A stretch of 64,000 nt of DNA from Entoloma clypeatum (lineage: Eukaryota; Basidiomycota; Agaricomycetes; Agaricales; Entolomataceae), in NCBI GenBank assembly GCA_963565915.1, contig OY751488.1, positions 3,100,001-3,164,000 on the forward strand, written 5' to 3'. The position numbers and the translations under genes are program-made. The notes under the pieces are model-generated. The model was not told the DNA's origin and made no database searches. It saw only the letters and a list, made by a program, of their open reading frames with translations. Within the stretch, counting starts at the first letter, position 1, and each line of letters opens with the position of its first letter. This document shows, piece after piece, positions 54,301-64,000 of this stretch.

Positions 54301-57300
54301 ACTCCTTCGACCTGGTTCGTGCTGGGCTCCTATCACCAGTGGAAGCGAAAATGTCCAAGAAGCCTATCCGCCTTGCGACGATAGGTTCGTCCATCCGTTT
54401 ACCACCAATGATCATGGCAACTTCATTTTGACATCGAAAACGCAGATAACTACCAGGGCGAAGAAAGTGACATTGTGATCATCTCTCTCACTCGAAGCAA
54501 CCCTCAAAATGACATTGGCTTCATGTTTTCGCCTGAACGTCTGAATGTGCTCCTGTCACGGGCCCGCAATGCCTTGATTATGATTGGCAATGCGAAAACT
54601 TTTATGAATTCACGAAAGGGTGGAGAGCTTTGGAGACATCTGTTCGATCTGCTTAGGAAGGGAAAACATATCTATGAAGGAATGCCGGTGCAATGCGACA
54701 GGCATAATGATCGAAAAGCCCTTCTCAGAAGACCTGAAGATTTTGATTTACAGTGCCCTGATGGTGGCTGCATGGAACCATGGCGAGTGATATTTTCAGT
54801 CTGTATTTCGAGTTTTTCATGATACATATTCCGATAATTGCTAGTGGTACAATGCTCAAGTGCGGTCAGCACCCGTGTCTGTCCAAGTGCCATCAAATCT
54901 CCGACCATTCAAAAATGTTATGCTTGCATATTCTCCTATCGTCCTGTCCGAACGGACATGAACAGTCGTGGAAATGCTGTCAAGGGGGCCCAATAACCTG
55001 CAAAAAATGCGAACATGCAGCTAAAGCCGCCGCAGAAAAGAGCAGAAAAGATTTCGAACTTCAACAGAAGAAGGACGCTGACCAACTTGCTCACAAGCAG
55101 GCCATAGATGCATTGAACGGGGAGATCGCCAAACAGGAACAAATCGTCAAGGATGCATCTCTGGCGGAAGAAAGGGCGAATGCTCTGCGGTCGAAGGAAA
55201 AGGACCTGGTTGCCGCCAAAGCTCGAGCTACCCAAGCTCAAGATGCAGATACATCAGCGAACCCCACCAAGGTCTCCCCAGCAGCAGCACCTCAAAAAGG
55301 CGTTTTCGATTACCTTTCCACTACATTTGGCATGACTCGGATGATGTCAGGTGGCAATCGAGACCCTTCCCCGGATGTGGCGTCCTCCGATACACTACAC
55401 ACAGGTGAGAAAATCTCTCCTTTGGCCAATCTTCCCTCCTGAACTATTGTAGGATCCGACAACACAATCCGCGCAACGCCGGTATCAAAAAAAATTGACA
55501 AGACCTTCCCGCCGATAGCGCCCTCCCCATCGCAGATGGAGTGGCAGCGCCAAAAGGTTATACATGGCGCAGAAAATGAGGCGATTGATGTTATCATGGC
55601 CATGATTGGCCTAGAAACAGTCAAAAGCCAGGTCCTCGCGATAAAGGACACTATTGATACAAGGCAACGTCAAGGTGCATCTTTCAAGCACGAACGCTTG
55701 AATCTCGTTTTACTCGGGAATCCCGGAACTGGTGAGTAGCGCCAGATGGAAGATGATGATTGCCTAGGACTTGAACATTGTTTGTTAGGAAAAACGACAG
55801 TTGCCCGCCATTATGCAAAGTTTTTAACATCACTCCAGGTTCTTCCTGGAAACGCTTTTGTGGAAACCACAGGCTCTCGGCTCGCCAATGACGGCGTTCC
55901 AGGAATCAAGAAAATTGTGGAGGAAACTGTCAAAGCTGGAGGAGGAGCGATCTTCATCGACGAGGCGTATCAACTCACGAGTGAACACAACTTCCAAGGG
56001 AAACAAGTGCTTGACTTTCTCCTTGCTGAGATGGAAAACAATACTGGTGTTCTCGTCTTCATCTTGGCAGGCTATAACAAGGAGATGGAGAAGTTTTTTG
56101 AACATAACCCCGGTCTGCAAAGCAGAGTCCCGTACAAACTTCAGTTCGACGACTACAGCGATAGCGAGTTCCTCGCTATGTTCGAGAAAATAGTCGAGAA
56201 AAGATATGCAGCAAGGATGAAAATGCAACTAGGGCCCAGTGGTTTATATGTACGCATCGCTATCCGGCGCCTTGGCAGAGGTCGAGGGAAGGAGGGATTC
56301 GGAAATGCGCGGCAATTGGAAAATATGCTCAGCCAGATCTTTCGACGTCAGGCAAAACGTCTCACCGAGGAACGTCGACGTCGCCAGTACCCCGATGACT
56401 TTCTTCTCACCAAAGAGGACTTAATAGGAACGGACCCCTCCAAGGCAATATTACAATGCGAAGCATGGACCGAGCTGCAAAAGATGATTGGGCTGCAGTC
56501 AGTGAAGGAAGCTGTCCAGACTCTCATCGACTCCACAACGGAAAATTATCACCGTGAATTGGAGGAATGCAAACCCCTTGAGATGTCATTAAATCGTACA
56601 TTTCTTGGCTCTCCCGGCACAGGAAAGACCACAGTGGCCAAGCTCTATGGCAAAATACTAGCAGATCTAGGGCTGATCAGTAACGGCGAAGGTAAATATC
56701 GTCGGAATCTGCAGTTATCAGGGCCACTTACACACGCTCATTGCAGTCGTGACGAAAAATCCAGCAGATTTTATCGGCTCTGTCCTTGGCGAATCGGAGA
56801 GAAAGACAAAGGCCATCTTAGCCTCTACAATAGGGAAGGTTCTCATCATTGACGAGGTTGGTACCCATATATGAATTTCGATTGAGTGCCTTTGAACCGC
56901 GAACTGTATACAGGCGTACATGTTGTACGGAGGGGGCGCCGCCAGCGGTTCTGGGAACACGAGTGACATCTATAAGACCGCCGTCATCGATACTATCGTA
57001 GCAGAAGTGCAGAGCGTACCGGGAGAAGACCGATGTGTGCTGCTACTTGGGTATAAAGAACAAATGACTGAAATGTTCCAAGTGAGTGTATTACTGCACA
57101 CCTTGGACGATCCCTCTTATCTTTGTATCAAGAATGTCAACCCGGGACTTACGCGACGTTTTGCCATTGAAGATGCATTTAATTTTGAGGACTTCGATAA
57201 TGCCCAACTATTGCAGATTCTCGACATGAAACTAAAGAGCCAGGACCTGTCTGCGACGAACGAAGCCAAAGCCACAGCCATTCAAGTGTTGGATCGCGCC

Positions 57301-58949
57301 AGGAATCGCCCAAACTTTGGAAATGGTGGGGAAGTTGAGAACATTCTCCGCCAAGCCAAAACCCGCTATATGCGACGAACAAAAGTTTCTCGTGGGCCGC
57401 GCAAATTCGTCTTTGATTCACAGGACTTCGATCCCGACTTTGATCGTGATGCACATGCGTCCGACAACCTTGCTAGGCTCTTCAAGGATGTCGTGGGTTG
57501 TGAGGAAGTTGTGAAGAGGCTGGAAAGCTATCAACATCTTGCTCGCGCGATGAAAACCCGGAATATGGATCCTCGCGAAGAAATCCCGACTAATTTTGTT
57601 TTCAAAGGGCCTCCAGGTACGTTCCATCTACAAATCAAGATGAGATCAACTAAGCAGCCATCAAATTAGGCACAGGGAAGACAACGATCGCCCGCAAAAT
57701 GGGAGAAGTGTATTACGACCTGGGATTCCTAAATACGAAGGAAATTATAGAATGCTCCGCGTCTGACCTCGTCGGGCAATATGTTGGCCACACTGGTCCC
57801 AAAACCAAGAAACTTTTGGAGAAAGCCCTTGGACGAGTACTTTTTGTTGATGAGGCATACAGGTTGGCCGAGGGCCGTTTTGCTCAGGAGGCTATGGACG
57901 AGTTGGTTGGCCTTTTGACCCAAGAGAAATTCAAATCGAAACTCATTGTCATCCTTGCCGGGTACGACCAAGATATGAACAAGCTGATGGCAGTCAATTC
58001 TGGTCTTGCAAGTCGGTTCCCCGAGCACATCCAATTCAGAAACATGGAGCCGTCCCGCTGCCTGGAGTTGCTACACAAAGAGTTGACCAAGAAGAAGATC
58101 CTGGTGCAGGAACTAGAATCTCCCTCCTGCAAATCCTACATCCAAATGAAGGAGCTCATCGAAGAACTATCCACTCTGCCATCATGGGGAAATGCACGAG
58201 ACATATTGACGCTTTCGAAAACAATGATAAAAAAGGCTTTTTTAGCAGATGCCGATGCGCCACCAGGTGTCGTGATGATATTTCCGGTGGATGCTGCGAT
58301 AGCTTGCATCGAGGAGATGCTGAAGGAACAGCAGGAGAGATGCACCAATGTACCCAGGACAACTCGGACAGCATCCGACCCATTGCAACGCACCTCAACA
58401 CCCCCGCGGCCATCTCCACCAAATATCCAGATAGCACCGCCGGAGATGAAGAAATCCGTGCCAAATCCGCCGAGAACGACAATGAATCCGGCCGTGCCTT
58501 CCGATGGGCGTGATCCTGGAGTAACGGATGCGGTGTGGAACGAGCTTCAAGCTGCAAAGAAAAGAGAGGAGCAGCAGGCACAGAAGGGCAAGGGGACGGC
58601 AAAGAAACTCCAACGTGATATCAACCAAGTAAGAGAAGCTCTTCGCCAGCAAGAACGCATAGTTCAAGAGCTTGCGCGAGCTGTCGCAAAGGACCAAGCA
58701 GAAAGGGAGGAACTGAAACGTAAACGAGAGGCTGCACGCCTCAAGGATCTCGAAGCCCGGCGACGGGCCGCTCAACTTGAAGGGATACGACGACGCAAAG
58801 AGGAAGAAAAGAAGAAGGAAGAAAGGAACCAAGCTGCCTTGCAGAGGATGGGGGTCTGTGTGGCAGGTTATCAATGGATAAATATGGGCTCGGGCTACCG
58901 TTGTGCGGGTGGAAGCCATTTTATTTCTAACGCGCAATTACCCTCTTGA
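51388..58949 (+). CDS. Giant NFX1/ZNFX1-like SF1 helicase fused to three CbxX-type AAA+ ATPases
   Basis: About 2,300 aa by eye after removing some ten introns. Residues 1-450: helical N-terminus without known motif. Then the SF1 helicase: Walker A QGPPGTGKSF, CYTNHALDDIL, LLVEEAGEI, GDHKQLRP (across an intron), QQHRMRPEI, DNYQGEESDIVIISLTRS and LLSRARNALIMIGN. An NFX1-type zinc finger follows (CGQHPCLSKCHQISDHSKMLC near 54855), then a Lys/Glu coiled coil. Next are three CbxX/CfxQ AAA+ modules: P-loops near 55720, 56610 and 57610, Walker B IFIDEAYQL, LIIDEAYML and LFVDEAYRL. The C-terminus has a charged coiled coil and the Cys/His tail YRCAGGSH. Likely an RNA-linked remodeller; ZNFX1 relatives act in small-RNA inheritance and antiviral sensing. 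Confidence 0.9.
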
Positions 58950-58959
58950 TAGATTACTA

Positions 58960-59368
58960 TTACACAGCCGGCAGGGCACATTGCGCGGTGTTCTCCCATC
59001 TCGCACAAATAAGCGCAAATTAATTGGGAAATAGGCTGCGCGTCGGGATCACACCTGAATGAGTAATTAGATTGTGTATTTGTCTGGGAGGCTGTCGCAC
59101 AGCAAATCCCACAAATAAATCATTTGTCTTGTTTTCCCTTTTGACTGTGTTTTTTTTTGGCAGGTGTTGCCATAGCAACAACGCGCAACCAAAAGAAAAA
59201 ATCGCAAAACAGGTCAATTGTGCAATTTGCTGTGCGACAGCCTCCCAGACAAATACACAATCTAATTACTCATTCAGGTGTGATCCCGACACGCAGCCTA
59301 TTTCCCAATTAATTTGCGCTTATTTGTGCGAGATGGCTGCCGCGCAATGTCCCCTGCCAGCTGTGTTA
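58960..59368. mobile_element. Palindromic Harbinger-type (Tourist-like) MITE, 403 bp
   Basis: Element 58963-59365, flanked by TTA on both sides (58960-58962 and 59366-59368), the 3-bp duplication of PIF/Harbinger elements. The outer ends match as CACAGC-Y-GGCAGGG...CATTGCGCGG. Inside, arms 58996-59107 and 59225-59338 are inverted copies differing only by one base and one CA unit, about 112 bp each, separated by a 117-bp spacer. There is no coding capacity. It lies 13 bp after the stop of the helicase-AAA gene, so it is almost certainly inside that gene's 3' UTR or terminator. Confidence 0.9.
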
Positions 59369-59508
59369 CATGTTTATGAGTGACTCGGAGGGGCAAACAA
59401 AACTTTTCCAAACGCGGTTATGTAAATTTCCCTGTACTTTCGTAAAAAGGTTTGTGGGTCGGTGCTTCCTTACCACCGCCCATTTCCATCTTTCGGACAG
59501 TCTAGCAC

Positions 59509-60766
59509 ATGGTCGAGGAGATAGATTATGAGGCGCTACCAGCAAACGCAGGCTTCGCGGTGTGTTTATACCCTGTCTCTTTATTACCAGTTCCGAACGT
59601 GCACCCTTTCCATGTAGGTGAACATGCTGGCCGGTGCACTGGTGCGTTAACGATGTAGCTCTGGCTATGACACCGCCTTGACGAGTTGTATTGGGATTTG
59701 TAGGCAGGCATATCCGAGCATGCGGTCATGTACCCTGTGGATAGTATCAAAGTGAGCTTTCTGTTTGCTGAGGCATTCTGAGTGCTCATTATCATCCATA
59801 CGAATTCTAGACCCGAATGCAAGTCTTCGCGACGTCCCCTGTGGCAGTTTATAGTGGAGTCGGGAATGCCTTCAGCCGAATATCATCGACAGAGGGATTA
59901 AGAGCCCTTTGGAGGGGGGTGTCCTCCGTTGTCCTTGGAGCTGGTCCGGCTCATGCGGTGCATTTCGGGACCTTAGAGGCCGTGAAGGAGCTTGCAGGAG
60001 GTAATGAGGCTGGTAATCAATGGGTGGCAACGTGTGAGCTGCAGATCTCTTTGCCCTTGATTCTGACCCTTTATTCACCTTGTTCCTCGCTATATAGCAC
60101 TAGCTGGTGCTTCAGCGACTATTGCAAGCGATGCTCTGATGAATCCCTTTGATGGTATGTTGGCTCCACTTCAATCGTTGGGTTTTTATCCTCATCGACA
60201 ACACCTATTGCTTATCATAGTCATCAAGCAAAGAATGCAAGTACACCAATCTGAGTTCCGATCTGTCTTCACCTGTGCTCGGGTGGTATACCTCAATGAG
60301 GGGCTTGGAGCCTTTTACGTCTCTTACCCGACGACTTTGGCCATCTCAATCCCGTTTAACGCGATACAGTTTACTGTGTATGAACAAATGAAACGATTCT
60401 TGAACCCCACACACCAATACTCGCCGACAACGCATATAATGTCCGGGGCTGTCGCGGGTGCCATAGCGGCTGCAGTTACGACACCACTAGATGTTGCCAA
60501 GACGATTCTTCAGACGCGCGGTACATCTGCTGATCCAGACATACGAAATGTCAAGGGAATGACGGATGCTTTCCGGGTTATCTGGCAGAGAGACGGTGTC
60601 AAGGGATTCGGCCGAGGTCTGGCACCACGCGTATTAACAATTATGCCCAGCACAGCCCTCTGCTGGCTCTCATATGAGTTTTTCAGTAAGTCCCATTACT
60701 ATCGGAGTGGTATCCTCAACGTAACCTTGCTGCTTCCTTGCAGAGGCTGCAATCCGGGCGGACTAA
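59509..60766 (+). CDS. MRS4: Mitochondrial iron transporter mitoferrin (MRS3/4)
   Basis: Three mitochondrial-carrier repeats, each with the P-x-D/E-x-x-K/R signature: MYPVDSIKTRMQ (first repeat), MNPFDVIKQRMQ (second, after splicing) and TTPLDVAKTILQ (third). The start MVEEIDYEALP and the phrase GPAHAVHFGTLEAVKE fit the mitoferrin group, which imports iron into the matrix for heme and Fe-S cluster synthesis. Six to seven short introns. It ends KAAIRAD at TAA 60764-60766. Minus-strand ORFs here are shadows. Confidence 0.93.
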
Positions 60767-60952
60767 TGCCAATAGGGTTCATGAGGACATACTCACCGTT
60801 CAGTCAGGCTCTAATATTAGTACTTTTCATCGCAATGCCAGTGCTACTTACGCAGATACATACTCATAAGCAGTAAATTTACATGTGACGTCATAGTACT
60901 ATGGTTCATCGAAATCATCCCTCGACTTATCGTTGTCTGACTACCATCATCC

Positions 60953-63900
60953 ATGATGGCGAAAGGTAGTTACCAATCATCCAGCAAGCCAAAACCTTCA
61001 CTTTCCATCTCTAAGCGCCCAACATCGCCCTCAACTTGCTCCAACTCTAGTCCGATAACACCGAAAACCCCTGCGGATGAAGGCCTAGAGTTTTTCCAAT
61101 CGCCAAGTCACCCAGGAGAGGCTCCGATCCAGGTGTACGAGCTTCGCCTTGACGTTGATGGCGGACCCCGCAAGGACAGTTCAGTGCGTAGTTTTTCAAC
61201 AAACTATACTACCTCTGATGAGTCCAACACGTAGTATATTCGTCTTCCGCCAGCATACGTGCCTTATATTTTACGTGTTTCCATTGAAGCTGGTACGCCG
61301 GCTGCGAAGAATGGTCTGTTCATCACCAATTTCCCTCTTGATGGGGGTGTGTTCTCCCGAGATCGTTTCGCAAAGAGAAAGTATGTTGCCTTGCTACGGA
61401 ACGCGCATATATCCCGCTTATCACCCTCGTCTATCCTTCAGATTGCCTACCGACTACTCTAAACCGATTCAAGTGGATCTGCCCATCTCACATGCTGGTG
61501 CTTTCGTGTACTGGGTCGAATACGACGGGGTTTCTGGCGAAAGGATCAAAGGTCGCGAAGGGTACTTCAACATTGATCCGATTCTTAAAATCAAGGCTCG
61601 GTCACATATACTGCATCCCGAAACCTTGAAGGCATTATCGCCTGGCCAAGGTGGCGCCGTCATCAGTAAAGACGAGTATGTCAAGTTACCTCTGAATGGT
61701 CTGGCCATCTTGACTCTCGTCTCGAAATGGATGGGGCCGATCTCTGAATGGCGGAAGCATTTAGAAGAGGCTTCCCAAAGAGGCTACAACATGGTGCATT
61801 GGACACCTCTTCAGGAGCGTGGCCAAAGTGGAAGCCCTTACTCCATTCGAGATCAGATGCGATATGATCCTAGTCTTGGATCCGACCCCTCCTGCGTCGA
61901 TGGTATCCTCAAAATCGCCAAAGAAGATTACGGTCTACTTTCCCTTACAGACGTTGTTCTCAATCATACTGCAAACGACAGTCCCTGGCTCTTCGAACAT
62001 CCAGAAGCTGGTGCGTCCATTTTCACAGTTGTTTTAGTTGGCTCACAACTTCGACATCTGCGAACTCAGGTTACAGTCCCGCGAATACCCCTGGTCTGAC
62101 CCCTGCACTAGAACTTGATTCTGCCATCATAGATTTTTCTGGGTCCCTCACAGAGAAAGGCCTTCCATCGTCAGTTTCCTCTGAGGCAGATGTAGAAACT
62201 CTCGTTTCTGCATTCCATGATTTCATCAAAGGCCTTGACCTGTGGCAGTACTACGTCATCGACACTGCCTATCAAAGGGTTTCCGTCAAGGATGCAATCG
62301 TTTCCGGAAAGTATAGACCTTGGGCTGGTCCTGAGGTTAAAGGAAAGACTGTCGTAGAACTCTCAAAGATCATCCGGTCGCAGGGAAAAATCAACGAACT
62401 GGATTCATTGGCAGCTAGATTTTGTGTCAATATCGATGCTGGCATCGCTGCAGCAATCACAACAGCCGCATTCGCTGAATTGACAAACCCAGACGCTTTA
62501 GCAGATGCTTGGGTCAAGGTGGTTGACGTCATTAATGTGCCACTCTACCAAGAATGGGAAACGGATACGAGAGTGGCTCTTCAAAATATCAAGAATCGTG
62601 TGAGGTATACCAGGTTAGATCAGAATGGCCCTAAGCTAGGGGAAATCACAAAAACGTATGTCTCCTTCTTATCGTCCGGAATCGTGGCTTCCCCTCTTTA
62701 CCAAGGAATCCACTCGTCGAGTCGTATTTCACTCGGCTGCTCTCAGCCACAACGGCAGATCCCTTGGTATACTCATTGGCGAATAATGGTTGGATCTGGG
62801 ATGCTAATCCTCTGCAAAACTTCGCCCTTCCTCCTTCAAAAGCATATCTCCGTCGTGAGGTTATTGTCTGGGGTGATTGCGTCAAGCTACGTTATGGCTC
62901 GACCCCTTCCGAGAACCCATGGTTATGGGCTCATATGACTTCTTATGTGACATCTCTTGCTCGTACCTTTGACGGCTTCCGAATCGACAACTGTCATTCC
63001 ACCCCATTGGAAGTAGGGACAGTCATGCTCGATGCCGCCCGCGCTATGAACCCAAATCTGTATGTTTGCGCCGAATTGTTTACTGGAAGCGAAGAAATGG
63101 ACCTTGTATTTGTGAGGGAGTTGGGAGTGAACAGCTTGATTAGGGAGAGCGGTAACGCCCCTGACCCCAAGGAATTCTCGAGATTGATTTACAGACATGG
63201 CGTTGGGAAACCCATCGGTTCGTAATTCCACCCCGCTCGCCGAAAAGTATCAATGTTTCCCACTTGACACAGGTTCCATGGATGCCGTGTGCTTGACGAG
63301 CATCGAGGAGCTTCCTTCACCCACTGGCAAGGGCCCTATCCGTACTTGTGCCGTCAGTCCCCTTACCGGTTGTCTACCTCATGCACTCTTTTACGACCTC
63401 ACTCATGATAATGAGTCTCCTCTTGACAAGCGTTCTGCGGAAGACGCTCTTTCTACAGGAGCCCTCGTCACTTTTAGTTGCAGCGCCATTGGTTCAGTGA
63501 AGGGATTCGATGATTTGTATCCAAAACTTCTTAATTTGGTGAAAGAGCAACGGCTATATGACGTGACTGGGCTCGGGAGGCAGAGCGGAATTGCAAAGGT
63601 GAAAAGAGTTTTGAACTCTCTGCACGTAGAGATGATGCTCGATGGATTCGAGGAAGGGCACGTACATCAAGAAAATGATGTACGTTGGTTTTAAATCTCT
63701 CGCTCATTCGTTTGGTTGATTTTGATCATGTGGCAGTACATCGTCGTTCACCGCGTGCAGCCAGCCACGCAAAAGGGGTATTTATTGATCGCACATACAG
63801 CATTTTCCAACGGTCCAAAGGACCGCGGTTTCAGTGAGTGCTCTTCTCTCGATGAAAAAGATCTCGACAAATCGGCTTTATCCTTTTTCGCCAGTAAACC

Positions 63901-64000
63901 CCATCAAACTTCGTCGAACTCGAGCTAAATTCATTCTCGGGGCAAATATCGAAATCACCTCGAATGAGATTCTTGACGATAACAAGACGATTCATGGCCT
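60953..64000 (+). CDS. GDB1: Glycogen debranching enzyme, 5' part, cut by the window edge
   Basis: Starts at ATG 60953 with a Ser/Pro-rich tail-like N-terminus, followed by the glucanotransferase half: VYELRLDVDGGP, NMVHWTPLQERGQSGSPYSI, LTDVVLNHTANDSPWLFEHPEAG, FDGFRIDNCHSTPLEVG with the catalytic Asp, and VCAELFTGSEEMD with the acid/base Glu. It runs on to ILDDNKTIHGL at the right edge. The amylo-1,6-glucosidase half is outside. The bifunctional enzyme degrades glycogen branches in the cytosol. About eight introns; the frame is open across all of them. Confidence 0.95.

Overview
The window is nuclear DNA from a filamentous basidiomycete, most likely an Agaricomycete. The evidence is dense short introns (about 50-60 nt), GT-AG with some GC-AG boundaries, intergenic gaps of 30-160 bp, fungal-type gene families (Zn2Cys6 factor, fungal MscS with EF-hand, ABCC transporter, STK32-like kinase, NFX1 helicase with CbxX-type AAA modules) and a transposase with its introns of the kind common in Agaricomycetes. 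No bacterial operon or CRISPR signal was seen. Genes are given as full CDS spans including introns; splice sites were assigned by eye.

1-12.6 kb is a transposon nest. At the left edge is a minus-strand Ty3/gypsy element (pol start, gag, 5' LTR) with an apparent -1 frameshift site. It abuts a 5'-truncated host gene fragment. An IS630/Tc1-type transposase gene (2876-9861, minus) is split by a complete Ty1/copia element (3655-9439) whose two 309-bp LTRs look identical, flanked by a CTTTC duplication. Then come a 614-bp non-autonomous hAT element and a 396-bp mariner-type MITE, followed by gene fragments.

12.8-61 kb is ordinary, very compact gene space: M50B-type protease, FIS1, U2AF large subunit, an APC amino-acid permease, an NmrA-like reductase, a mechanosensitive channel, an ABCC transporter, guanylate kinase, an STK32-like kinase, an ATP-dependent DNA ligase, mitochondrial enoyl reductase ETR1, a p24 cargo receptor, SAGA subunit SGF73, an FAD monooxygenase, TAF10, a Zn2Cys6 factor, Pol III subunit RPC4, an HGPRT, a giant helicase-AAA fusion, and a mitoferrin. 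GUK1, the ABCC gene, the MscS gene and the NmrA gene run head-to-tail on the minus strand with 81-120 bp between coding regions. Four head-to-head pairs share promoters of 101-158 bp.

60.9-64 kb is the 5' part of the glycogen debranching enzyme gene, cut by the window edge.

The most unusual item is the gene at 51388-58949: a UPF1/ZNFX1-like SF1 helicase, an NFX1 zinc finger, a coiled coil and three CbxX/CfxQ AAA+ modules in one predicted protein, with a palindromic Harbinger-type MITE inserted 13 bp past its stop codon. The most unexpected sequence-level signals are two strand-biased short motifs, each confined to one retroelement (CGGAG on the + strand of the gypsy element, AGTACC in the copia element), and the repeated use of micro-exons (down to 9 nt) and GC-AG introns.
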